Assembly: GCA_017533825.1 (NCBI GenBank)
Contig: JAFWIE010000031.1
Span: forward strand, 107,109 to 171,108
Reading direction: 5' to 3'
Source of the DNA: Atopobiaceae bacterium
GTDB taxonomy: Bacteria > Actinomycetota > Coriobacteriia > Coriobacteriales > Atopobiaceae
Length of the DNA stretch: 64,000 nt
Shown: positions 9,401 to 17,015 of the stretch, piece after piece
How positions within the stretch are numbered: the first letter of the stretch is position 1
Layout: each line of letters starts with the position of its first letter
Program-made: the position numbers and the translations under genes
The notes under the pieces: generated by a model
The model's database searches: none
What the model was told of the DNA's origin: nothing
What the model saw: the letters and a program-made list of their open reading frames with translations, nothing else

Positions 9401-10678
9401 GTGCACATAGAGGTGCTTGAGAACCTTGTTAAACTTGACATCCCATCCTTTAAAGGTGCGGCCCGCTGCCGTAGCGAGCTTAGGCGCGCTCGCCTTCTTG
9501 CCACGTGCAACCTTCTGCTTCTTCAAGAGGTTACCGAAGGCATCGTAGAAGCGTACCCAGAAGTACCTCTGGGCCGCCTTCTTGGCCGCCATTTTGGCCG
9601 CCGTCTTCGCAGCTTTGACGGGAGTCTTTGCGACGGACGCCTTCTTTGGAGTCGCAGCATTCTTCGGGGCGGCAACCGCAGCAACCTTCGCCGCCGGCTT
9701 TGATGCAGGGGCCTTCTGAGAGGCGACCTTCGTCGTGGCCGGCTTCGCACTGGCGGTCGTGGCCGGCTTCGCACTGGTGGTCGCGGCCGTGCCCTCAGGT
9801 GCGGCAGTCTCGGTGGACTGAGTATGGGAGACGTACTCGGTCTGCGCGGGTTTCACTTCGGGAGCTGCGGTTTCCTTGGCGGCCTCAGCCTGCGGCTGGT
9901 TCACCTCAGTCTCGTCCGTTGCCTTCTCGGTCTTGGGAGCAGCCTCGCCCTTGGCAGGTGCTGTCTCCTGCGTAGTCTCCTGCTTGCCGTCGGCCTCTTC
10001 GTCCTTGGAATCGCCTTGCGAATCGTCGGTGGGCTCACCGTTGGCTACGCCATCCTCGGGGGCCTCGTCGCCCTGCTTGGGCTCGTCGCCCTCGTCGTTC
10101 TCGTCGCCCTGCTTGGGCTCGTCACCCTCAGGAGCACTCTCCCCCTGCTGCGGGTCATCGGCCTCGTCGGTCTTGTCGGCGGAACCCTCGCCATCGGCCA
10201 CGCCATCGGAGCCACTCATGTCTTGACCGACAGCTCCGTCGTCGGGACTGTTGTCCTCACAACCAGTCCCCTCAGACTGTTCACTTGTCCCGATGGACTC
10301 GTTACCGGTCTGCTCGCCAACGTTGCCGGTCTCGTTACCGGTCTGCTCGCCTTCGTTGCCGTTCTCTCCGGTCTGCTCGCCAACGTTGCCGTTCTCGTTA
10401 CCGGTCGGCTCGCCAACATCCGAACCCACACCTTGGTTCGTATTGTCGAATCCCGCCGGATTGTCAGTCATCATGCCCTGCTGGCCATCAACACCGTTCG
10501 TGTCCACGCCTTCCAAGACCGTCTGATCCGGCAGGTTCTCGGTCAGCTGTTCCTCGCCTAATGCGACGGCCGGCGCCACAATGAGCGCTACGGCGAGCAG
10601 CAAACTCGTTACCATGACGCAGAACAGCCCTTTTGCCTCCCTTCCCTGCATAGATTGGGGATAGTATGCCTCTTTCAT
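6440..10678 (-). CDS. Giant secreted InlB-type B-repeat protein
   Basis: The product is 1412 residues. The start ATG follows AAAGGTGG by five bases. It opens with a signal peptide (hydrophobic core VTSLLLAVALIVAP, then VALGEE). Residues about 40-250 are acidic low complexity with a decapeptide-like repeat (GNVGEQTGNE). Residues about 250-370 are Ala/Lys/Thr/Pro-rich. From about 370 to the end there are some 12-13 Listeria-Bacteroides (B-repeat, Flg_new-like) modules of 60-75 residues, each with a GYTLVGYNTKANGKGK-type centre and a TLYAQW-type end. Such modules occur in surface adhesins and internalins. No LPXTG, choline-binding or SLH motif is seen, so cell attachment is unexplained. It is monocistronic, and at over 4 kb is the longest gene here. 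Confidence 0.85.
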   Translation of the reverse strand: MKEAYYPQSMQGREAKGLFCVMVTSLLLAVALIVAPAVALGEEQLTENLPDQTVLEGVDTNGVDGQQGMMTDNPAGFDNTNQGVGSDVGEPTGNENGNVGEQTGENGNEGEQTGNETGNVGEQTGNESIGTSEQSEGTGCEDNSPDDGAVGQDMSGSDGVADGEGSADKTDEADDPQQGESAPEGDEPKQGDENDEGDEPKQGDEAPEDGVANGEPTDDSQGDSKDEEADGKQETTQETAPAKGEAAPKTEKATDETEVNQPQAEAAKETAAPEVKPAQTEYVSHTQSTETAAPEGTAATTSAKPATTASAKPATTKVASQKAPASKPAAKVAAVAAPKNAATPKKASVAKTPVKAAKTAAKMAAKKAAQRYFWVRFYDAFGNLLKKQKVARGKKASAPKLATAAGRTFKGWDVKFNKVLKHLYVHPLYKDKSKTYFFGWNYGNADMSPSTWYYRKAGKELRFQRFVGKSNGLSVPLDMKFTGWNTKPDGSGEAYAPGAVVKAPARDLIFYAQWQKMAAKVKVTVKANFRDMTDDIYNVEKGEPLKLGNGATYRDGYVVVGYNTKANGKGKAYTLKQFENLKPTKNLTLYQMWKKANAPLRFVDNHTKGQSETTYVRSGVSYQVKRYADRHRNGYDLVGWNTKANGKGKMYKIYANAELTEQDPAYVKVPAKGVTLYAQWRKRGDGKEHTVVYNSNYGKGEKFTTKYYSGSDFYPGNGFSRKGYTLVSYNTKKNGKGTAFFPEERVSMPNKNFTLYAQWKKANTKVVIHPNYSGNDFYTGKKATKKTMKVVAGYASVVDEWIGRDGYRMMGFNTKKNGSGMSLAGNASLGLTDYYGAPLVTKKNLNLYAQWKKLTAIVVNDNYKGAPKAGKSYYWPGSETTLSSYDSSREGYTLVGYNTKANGKGKSYKLNEYFVVPKKNLTLYAQWRKNTATLKLVDNYKGGSTSTIKVAPGVMLNKANVSFGNGYRDGYEFVGYNTKANGKGTKVDRSVFDSLKVGKKGMTLYGQWTKTPTITYKANNGTSEKKTSHSFSAYLDAPGFTKKGMAAAGWNTKANGKGVSYGIGDDVYNIPTSMTYYVQWKKPTAKITCKWVTDSGATKTKTIGVIGGAYNGYDLTEPADRAKVYFDGWYTKKNGKGEYYYQSNNDIFIPKKGITLWANWTKKPTLTYNANYSGSTATKVTYMRPYQYCDLEESTLFTREDYYIASWNTKKDGSGESFTLPYGYRYMGDENATLYAQWAPKTRFTLDYNGGTNGSASTEVVKKGNPCADPYDYDVNLATYSNKAKRAGYTLIGWSDDKQEPFSYESPGYDYSAGANGTYSWYDGSNETLYAVWAKDYKVTLNANGGTGGTSFVVKYNDGSISLDSKAKPTREGYTFLGWSTSSTSEYADTYSVWYDELPSDVTYYAVWSKNE
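10301..10424. repeat. Tandem repeats encoding the GNVGEQTGNE stretch
   Basis: Imperfect copies of an approximately 30-base unit (core CCGGTCTGCTCGCC and AACGTTGCCG) repeat within the low-complexity part of the B-repeat gene. They keep the frame, so copy number could vary without breaking the protein. Confidence 0.6.
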
Positions 10679-10864
10679 ACTTACCACCTTTCCTCGGGCG
10701 GGAGACCACCTCACACGTGTATCCCGCTTTCACTAATGTAAAGCCATTCTACCAGCCTCATCAGGTTTCAATTAGAAAGCTTCCATGTTTCTTAATTATC
10801 GTCAGGCACAATTGTTTAACTTCTCATGTGTTGCGTCCGTCGAGTGGCACGTTGTGACCACATG

Positions 10865-10890
10865 AAAAGGCGGCCCGCAGGGGACCGCCT
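10865..10890 (-). terminator. Terminator of the small membrane-protein gene
   Basis: On the minus strand AGGCGGTCC pairs with GGGCCGCCT (one G-T pair) and is followed by TTTTC, 37 bases after the stop codon. The rest of the gap up to 10678 is AT-richer and probably carries the promoter of the B-repeat gene. Confidence 0.65.
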
Positions 10891-10926
10891 CGTCCATCAG
10901 CCTATGCTTAAGCTCGCGCTCCTTGC

Positions 10927-11238
10927 CTATGCCCAAGGAAGCCACGTGAGGTACGACGGATATTGCCCATTTGCCATCGACTGGATGGTCTCGTTGTAGA
11001 GGCCCGTAAAGTACAAAACCGCAAAAAGTATGAAGGCAAAGAATAGCCCGATGAAGTACGAGCGAGCATAGTTCCTGCGGTTGATGTTCGAGGACGAGAG
11101 GCTAAAGACGATGAGGAAGATCAGTCCGATGACGGGAATGCTAAAGAGGATACTCAGGCCGAAGTAAGCCCATGCACCAAGCGGCCGATACTCAGATGAA
11201 ACGTCGTACTCGTCGAACTCGCTGAAGTGGTTGGCCAT
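10927..11238 (-). CDS. Small two-helix membrane protein of unknown function
   Basis: The product is 103 residues, with AAAGGAG seven bases before the ATG. After a short acidic, aromatic N-terminus there are two hydrophobic segments: about 23-46 (FGLSILFSIPVIGLIFLIV) and about 62-82 (FIGLFFAFILFAVLYFTG). They are joined by a basic Asn/Arg loop (NINRRNYARS). I do not recognise a family. It lies downstream of the L,D-transpeptidase gene on the same strand (76-base gap), so the two may be cotranscribed. Confidence 0.75.
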   Translation of the reverse strand: MANHFSEFDEYDVSSEYRPLGAWAYFGLSILFSIPVIGLIFLIVFSLSSSNINRRNYARSYFIGLFFAFILFAVLYFTGLYNETIQSMANGQYPSYLTWLPWA

Positions 11239-11314
11239 GGGTGGCTCCTTTCGCCTGCGTTAATGCTACGTGTGGATTGCATGGTTTTGTAGTGTAGCAT
11301 AAGTGAGGCGAAAC

Positions 11315-13921
11315 CTACTCGTGCACGTAGACCGTATCGCCCACCGACGTCATGTTGTACAGCTCCTCCGCCTTCTCGTAGGGCAAGTTGATGCATCCAT
11401 GGCTCCCGTTGTACACATACAGGTCGCCGCCAAACGAGTCGCGCCACGTCGCATCGTGAAGCCCATACCCGCCGTAGAACGGCATCCAGAAGTTGACGTA
11501 CGACTCGTAGTCCGGCTTGCCGTCGTTGTTGTAGTCGAGACCGACCAGAACCTGTCCGGGAAGGTGCGCATACAGCTCATACGTACCGGTGATGGTCTGA
11601 TGTCCCTCGTACATGTCGCCAGAGACGAAGGCGGACTCCCAAATGACCTTACCCGATGAGTCGAAGAGGCGAGCAAACTGTGCGGCCAAATCGACATCAA
11701 TGTATCTGCCGAGCTCTTTGTGCCACGGGCTCTCCTCGTAGGCCTGCTGCCGCGAGGTGCCTTCGCGGTTGAGCTCGTCATAGGTGATTGCCTCGAACGG
11801 TCGCGTATCACCATTGCGCAGGTTCTTTGAGAACGCGGTCACGAACTTGTCGATGTCCAGAAAGACCTCGCCCCACTCTCCGTCCTTGTACACCAAGGGA
11901 CTCAAGGTTCCCTTGCACCACGTCTCGACGGCATCCTCGTCAACTTGGACGGCCGGCTCGTCCGAGACGCTCACCCATGACCTGATGAGAATCTGGTCGC
12001 AGATGGCAATCTGCTTTCCCTCCACAAGGATGGGAATCGTGGCGTCACGCACGGCATTGGCGTTATTGACCGCCGTCGCGTACTGCGGAAGGTCCTCCAA
12101 CTCCGCCTGCCTGAACGCCAACTCCGGACTTGGCCGCGAAGACGAACGCATCGTGGCAATGCTCCCACGGGCAGCAGTAAGCACTTGCTCCTTGTCGAGT
12201 GCCTGCCCATCGACGCTTCCCTCCAGGGAATACAGCTGGGTGGCGGAATTGTAAGCCACGCGCGCTTTATTCGAGGGCAGCTTTTCCTCGTTGAACTCGT
12301 CAACCGCGTCGGTCACCTGCTTGTCGAACTTGACGTTGTCGTAGGTGATTCCTTGGTCCACATCAGGCTCGCCACCGAAGATGACCACGATCGGCCATGT
12401 GAACGTAGACTGGTTCTCGAACGCCTCGCGAGCGATACGCGCCTCATCACGATCGAGCGAAACGCTCGCCCCATCAACGCTCGTCGAGAACTCCCCCACG
12501 GAGACGGTGAGTGCATAGGTCTCGGTCCGCTCCGTGAGTGCCTTCTCTGCCTGCTCTACCGTGAGCTCAGACACATCACATTCGCCAATATGCGTGTTTG
12601 GCAGGAACCGACCGGAGAGCTGTACGACGCCCACGATATAGATAATGAGCAGGATGACGGCGAGTATCGATGCCCCCGCGATGATGCGTGTGCGTTTGCT
12701 TGTACGCTTGATGCGGTCAAGCACGGAGAGGTCGCCCTCATAGTCATTGGCATCGTCCTCAGCGTGTGACCCCTCCTCAGCCTGCGGCATGGGCTCGTCG
12801 TCGATTGGGGCCTCCTCCTCCAGAAGCTCGTCATCCTCGAGGAGTTCCTCGCCCCCCTGGAACTCATCCTCCTCCTGGAACTCGTCCTCATCCAGCAGCT
12901 CATCGCCCTCAAGGAGCTCCTCGTCTTCCAGAGGTTCATAATCCTCCAGAGGCTCGTACTCCTCCAGAGGCTCGTCATCCTCGAGAAGGAACGCATCGTC
13001 ATCAGCCTCAACAAGCGGCTCGTCGATGTCGAAGGACCGCTCGTCATAGAGGTCGTCATAGGGCTCAACCGAGTCAAACACCTCGACGATTGGCTCGTTA
13101 GGAGCTTCGACCCCACCGAACGGCTCGTCAAGGTCAAGCGGTTCGTCAACGTCGAGATACTCATCGGGGTCATAGGAGTCATAGAGAAAGCCGTCATCCG
13201 CCTCAACGTGCTGCATCGGAGCAGCTTCAGCAGGCACCACTGCCTCGGGCGCGTCATACGAGGGCAAGCTCGCCTCGTCTGCACCGAATTCCTCATACTC
13301 CACATCGAGCCAGACCTGATCGTCATGTCTCCAGAGCTTCCTCCGCGGCCGCCTTGGCGACGACGTCTCCTCGCGTAGGGCTATATCGTAGGGGTTCTCC
13401 TCGGTATACACGTCATCCGGAAGATAGCGATCGTCATAGGTGGGATGGCTCTCTTCGCCCAGCGCAAAGGGCTCGTCGAGCCCCACTTCCAGACCATCGG
13501 ATACGGGGTCTTGGTGCTCAATGTACGCTTGCGTGCGAGTAAAGGAAGCATCAGTCACCTCGGCATAAGCTTCCGACTCGTAGTATTCGTATTCCTCATC
13601 AGACGGCAGGCCCTCCACAGGGCCGCGAACCACCACGCGTCCTCCGCGCGCCTTGGGATACATAGCTTCAAGCTCGCGTGCACTACTCGCGGACTTCGAA
13701 CGAGATGTCCGTCCATCGACGGAGCGAGACAACGACAGCCATGATGACGCGGAATCCACCACATCGTCCATCGCGTCCTCAGACCACGTCTCGTCTGAGG
13801 CACTGGGCGCTGGTTCCGCATCTTTGCTATTCCAAAATCCCTTGTGATTGTCCGCATCTCCCGTGGACGCGCCTTCACCGGGCGTAATCCTGTAATCGTC
13901 GTCGTATAAGCTTTCCGTCAC
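11315..13921 (-). CDS. Membrane-anchored L,D-transpeptidase with long acidic cytoplasmic region
   Basis: The product is 868 residues. The first 400 are extremely acidic (many Asp/Glu/Tyr, with runs such as ELLEDDELLEEE) and without recognisable fold. One membrane segment follows at about 410-435 (IIAGASILAVILLIIYIVGVV), giving a type II topology with the catalytic part outside. The region about 440-740 fits peptidoglycan-binding domains of the PG_binding_4 type. The C-terminal 130 residues are a YkuD domain with HDATW and the catalytic SHGCINLP (Cys about 843). These enzymes form 3-3 cross-links or attach proteins to peptidoglycan using the meso-DAP or L-Lys stem. GGAG lies eight bases before the ATG. 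The long acidic cytoplasmic arm is unusual for the family. Confidence 0.88.
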   Translation of the reverse strand: MTESLYDDDYRITPGEGASTGDADNHKGFWNSKDAEPAPSASDETWSEDAMDDVVDSASSWLSLSRSVDGRTSRSKSASSARELEAMYPKARGGRVVVRGPVEGLPSDEEYEYYESEAYAEVTDASFTRTQAYIEHQDPVSDGLEVGLDEPFALGEESHPTYDDRYLPDDVYTEENPYDIALREETSSPRRPRRKLWRHDDQVWLDVEYEEFGADEASLPSYDAPEAVVPAEAAPMQHVEADDGFLYDSYDPDEYLDVDEPLDLDEPFGGVEAPNEPIVEVFDSVEPYDDLYDERSFDIDEPLVEADDDAFLLEDDEPLEEYEPLEDYEPLEDEELLEGDELLDEDEFQEEDEFQGGEELLEDDELLEEEAPIDDEPMPQAEEGSHAEDDANDYEGDLSVLDRIKRTSKRTRIIAGASILAVILLIIYIVGVVQLSGRFLPNTHIGECDVSELTVEQAEKALTERTETYALTVSVGEFSTSVDGASVSLDRDEARIAREAFENQSTFTWPIVVIFGGEPDVDQGITYDNVKFDKQVTDAVDEFNEEKLPSNKARVAYNSATQLYSLEGSVDGQALDKEQVLTAARGSIATMRSSSRPSPELAFRQAELEDLPQYATAVNNANAVRDATIPILVEGKQIAICDQILIRSWVSVSDEPAVQVDEDAVETWCKGTLSPLVYKDGEWGEVFLDIDKFVTAFSKNLRNGDTRPFEAITYDELNREGTSRQQAYEESPWHKELGRYIDVDLAAQFARLFDSSGKVIWESAFVSGDMYEGHQTITGTYELYAHLPGQVLVGLDYNNDGKPDYESYVNFWMPFYGGYGLHDATWRDSFGGDLYVYNGSHGCINLPYEKAEELYNMTSVGDTVYVHE

Positions 13922-14267
13922 GTGCGCTCTCCGACCTTTCGTTACCTAACACACCTCGTGCGAGACCTTCTCAAACATCGAGGCAATTCAATGTCTTCTT
14001 GCGGAATCTCATCATACGCGAATACCGCTTGAGGTTATCTCAAGTCACGAGAATCATGGATGAATCAAAGTTCGCTCAACCATGCCCAGGCGACCATTCG
14101 TGGCTCGCGCGAAGCCGCTTCCCCACAGGGATGCGCCTTCCAGGGATGCGCCTTCGCGCTTTGAATGTGCCCGCGCGTGCCACGCGCTCAAGTCCACGCA
14201 GGAAACCTAGAGGATAATGGCTTCGCCTGCACTCCCTCTCTACCTGCTCTTCGCCGACTGCAACACG
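13922..14267. other. 346-base intergenic region with a 15-bp tandem duplication
   Basis: No convincing coding frame, tRNA or terminator is seen. The unit CAGGGATGCGCCTTC occurs twice in perfect tandem at 14126-14155. The part next to 13921 probably contains the promoter of the L,D-transpeptidase gene. Confidence 0.5.
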
Positions 14268-15806
14268 TTAGTAGCTGTCGTAACCGTAGTCGTAACCGGA
14301 GTCATACGACCCGTACGAGTCCTGACCGTAGCTGTAATCATCGCCATAGCCGTAGTCGTTGCCCGTACCATAGCCATAGCTGGTTGTTCCGTCGTCGTAG
14401 CCCGTACCGTCAGTATAGGTCGTGCCATCCGTGGTCGTGCCATCCGTGGTCGTGCCATCCGCAGTCGTGCCGTTCGTGGTCGTGCCATCTGTGGAGGTGC
14501 CATCCGTCGCCGTAGCGTTCTTAGCCGCCTCCTCCTTCTTCTTGAGCTCCTCTTCCTTCTTCTTGAGCTCTTCCGCCTGCTTGGCCGCCTCCTCGGCCGC
14601 CCTGCGCTCTGCCTCCTCACGTGCAGCCTGCTCAGCAGCTAGACGGTCGACCGCCTCCTGGCGCCTCGCCAGCACGGCATCGGTAAACATTTGGTAGTTG
14701 ACAATCTCTGCCTTCAGCATCCAGGCACGCGCGCTGTCGAGTATGCCGTCCGTCACGTTCTGCGGCTCAATGCGGGCAAAGACGAACCGAAGCGGGTACG
14801 TCTCGTCAGGATAGGTTACCTTGCCGTTGACAATCACTCCTTCCTCCTGAATTGCCAGCGGGAAGGAGTCGATGGTTCCTTCGAAGACATCCCCGGCATC
14901 CGAGAGGACGGGACCGCCAAGCTGAACGGAATAGACACCCTTCAGGAGCGACAGTGCGTCCTCGTTGGGGTGCTGGATCATAACGAGCTCGTCGACAGCC
15001 TCCCCCGTCGCGGCAGAACCCGTCACATGCAAGGGAATCGGCGTCATGTGCGCCGGATCGTACCCCTCGAGCTCAATTGCGACTCCCACCGTCACAGGAG
15101 TATGGATGTCTTGTTCCTTGGCCTCGGCAGCAGCAGCCTCCTCGTTGATTTTCTGCTCCTTCTTGTTCCACTCCATCGAGTAAACACCAGCCGCAATCAG
15201 CGCAATGACGCATCCCGCAATCACCAGCACCGTACGCCAACGCTTAAGAACCGATTTGATGCCCTTGCGCTCGTATGCCTTCGCCTCGTTGTACGCATCC
15301 TGCGTCTTGGGCTCATGCAGGGCGGCCGGCTTCGGTTCGCGCAGAGCCGCCGGCTTGGGTTCGCGCCTTCTCTTTGGGGGGCGAGCCTCGATATTCTGCT
15401 CGCGCTTACGAAGCGAAGTGTCCTCCCGGGCTTCAACGACAGCGGGAGCAGGTTCGACCACGAGCTCGATGACCTCATCGGGCTCGGCCTCGGGAGTCGT
15501 CTCAGGCTCGTCCACCGGTTCGACTACGAGTTCGATGGGCTGATCTGCGTCGATCTCGGCCGGCTCTGACTGCTGGGCGGAAGGTTCCTGTGCATCAACA
15601 TCACGAGACTGCTGATCCGTCGAGCTCTCTGCACCAGCATCCTCGCACTCCTCCTCGGAATTCGGCACGCCGTCGTCTAGCAGTTCTTCCTCGGGAATGA
15701 CCTCTTCGGCAAGTGTCTCCTCAACGTAGTTCTCGATGTTGAGTCCACATACCGGGCAAAACCTCTGTGCGCCAGAAAGCTCGACATGGCATCTTGGGCA
15801 TTCCAT
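14268..15806 (-). CDS. Zinc-ribbon single-pass membrane protein with Gly/Tyr-rich tail
   Basis: The product is 512 residues. GGAGGG lies seven bases before the chosen ATG; the longer frame starts five codons earlier inside that site. Residues 1-20 form a zinc ribbon (CPRCHVEL then CPVCG). An acidic region rich in Glu/Pro/Val follows to about 130, then a basic stretch, then one membrane segment at about 189-210 (TVLVIAGCVIALIAAGVYS). Outside the membrane there is a beta-rich domain (about 230-390), a charged coiled coil (EEAERRAAEEAAKQAEELKK) and a tail of DGTTT pentapeptide repeats ending in alternating Gly/Tyr/Asp. I do not recognise the family. The layout resembles the product at 33819-34625, which also has an N-terminal zinc ribbon, one membrane pass and a biased tail. 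Confidence 0.75.
   Translation of the reverse strand: MECPRCHVELSGAQRFCPVCGLNIENYVEETLAEEVIPEEELLDDGVPNSEEECEDAGAESSTDQQSRDVDAQEPSAQQSEPAEIDADQPIELVVEPVDEPETTPEAEPDEVIELVVEPAPAVVEAREDTSLRKREQNIEARPPKRRREPKPAALREPKPAALHEPKTQDAYNEAKAYERKGIKSVLKRWRTVLVIAGCVIALIAAGVYSMEWNKKEQKINEEAAAAEAKEQDIHTPVTVGVAIELEGYDPAHMTPIPLHVTGSAATGEAVDELVMIQHPNEDALSLLKGVYSVQLGGPVLSDAGDVFEGTIDSFPLAIQEEGVIVNGKVTYPDETYPLRFVFARIEPQNVTDGILDSARAWMLKAEIVNYQMFTDAVLARRQEAVDRLAAEQAAREEAERRAAEEAAKQAEELKKKEEELKKKEEAAKNATATDGTSTDGTTTNGTTADGTTTDGTTTDGTTYTDGTGYDDGTTSYGYGTGNDYGYGDDYSYGQDSYGSYDSGYDYGYDSY
14412..14516. repeat. 15-bp tandem repeats encoding DGTTT
   Basis: The unit GTCGTGCCATCCGTG recurs six or seven times with point changes, encoding the pentapeptide tail of the zinc-ribbon membrane protein. 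The length is a multiple of three, so the array can expand or contract in frame. Confidence 0.7.
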
Positions 15807-16067
15807 ATGCTTACCCTCCATCCTCAGGGTGCAGATCAGACGATGCTACCCCACCCATACGCATTCTGTCTACTTTACTCTATTCGGCTCTTTTCACATC
15901 CCCAAAGACGGAAAGGCTTCACAGGATTATCCAAAAGTCATTGGTACCGGAGAAGTATGGGCAATCCCCGAATGACCGACGGCCGTCCCCGTATGCCCAG
16001 CCGTTGCGGCTTATGCTTTGGGCATCCGTTAGAATGAGGGGACGGGACGTACAGAGGAGGGAATGCC

Positions 16068-17015
16068 ATGGCTGACGAGGTGCGCACCCAGACGGTGCAT
16101 ACAACGTCCACGGACGGAAAGACGCAGCTGAGGGGGATCATCTGGTGGCCAAGCGAGGGGACTGAGCACCGTGGGGTGATTCAGCTGGTCCACGGCATGG
16201 CTGAGCACATCATGCGTTACGACGACTTCGCGCGCTTCTTGGCCGACCATGGGTTCGTGGTGTGCGGGCACGACCACGTGGGGCATGGCGAAAGCGTCTC
16301 GAGCCCCACGGAATGGGGTTGCCTGCCTCTGCGCGGTGGTCGAGATGTGCTCGTCGGCGACGTCGGACGTATGCGCACCTTCATACGCGAGCGCGTGGAC
16401 AGCAGTCTCCCCCACTTCCTCTTTGGCCACTCCATGGGCAGCTTCGTAGTGCGTGCTTACATCTCTGAGCACGGTGAGGGACTGGCGGGCGCCATCATCT
16501 GCGGTACCGGCCACATCGCACCGGCGATGTCTACAGGCGGAACCGCACTCGCACGAATCATCTCGCGCGCTCGCGGCGAATCCTACGTGAGCAAGATGCT
16601 CGGCGACCTTTCCGTCGGCGCCTATGCCAAGGCGATCAAGGACGCCCGCACCCCGCTCGACTGGCTCTCGTACAACGAGGCGAACGTCGACGCTTACATC
16701 GCCGATGAAGCGTGCGGCTTCCCCTTCTCCGCAGGCGGCAACGCCACGCTCACGGCACTCACGGGCGAAGTCTGCAGCCCAAAGTGCTGTCAGCGGGTAC
16801 CCCACGAGCTTCCCCTGCTCTACATCGCCGGCGATGGCGACCCCGTCGGCGACATGGGCAAGGGAGTCAGGACGGCCGCACAGATGGCCCGCGACGCAGG
16901 CAGCGTCGATGTCGTTTGCACCATCTACGAACACATGCGCCACGAGATTCTCAATGAGGTTGACCACCAACGCGTATACGACGACGTACTTTCTTGGATG
17001 GAGGAGCGGATATGA
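16068..17015 (+). CDS. Alpha/beta hydrolase, monoacylglycerol-lipase-like
   Basis: The product is 315 residues and belongs to the serine-aminopeptidase S33 / monoacylglycerol lipase type of alpha/beta hydrolases. Seen are the oxyanion strand VIQLVHGMAEH, DHVGHGES, the nucleophile elbow FGHSMGS, the acid region YIAGDGDPVG, and the final histidine in YEHMRHEILNE. AGAGGAGG lies upstream of the ATG. The stop overlaps the glycerol kinase start by four bases (ATGA), so the two are translationally coupled. That pairing fits a pathway in which the lipase frees glycerol from glycerides and GlpK phosphorylates it. No signal peptide is present, so it acts on intracellular substrates. Confidence 0.88.
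   Translation: MADEVRTQTVHTTSTDGKTQLRGIIWWPSEGTEHRGVIQLVHGMAEHIMRYDDFARFLADHGFVVCGHDHVGHGESVSSPTEWGCLPLRGGRDVLVGDVGRMRTFIRERVDSSLPHFLFGHSMGSFVVRAYISEHGEGLAGAIICGTGHIAPAMSTGGTALARIISRARGESYVSKMLGDLSVGAYAKAIKDARTPLDWLSYNEANVDAYIADEACGFPFSAGGNATLTALTGEVCSPKCCQRVPHELPLLYIAGDGDPVGDMGKGVRTAAQMARDAGSVDVVCTIYEHMRHEILNEVDHQRVYDDVLSWMEERI

Noticed and set aside
13922..14267. tRNA or structural RNA in the intergenic gap
   Set aside because: No cloverleaf with a TTCRA-type loop and no SRP, RNase P or tmRNA core could be found.
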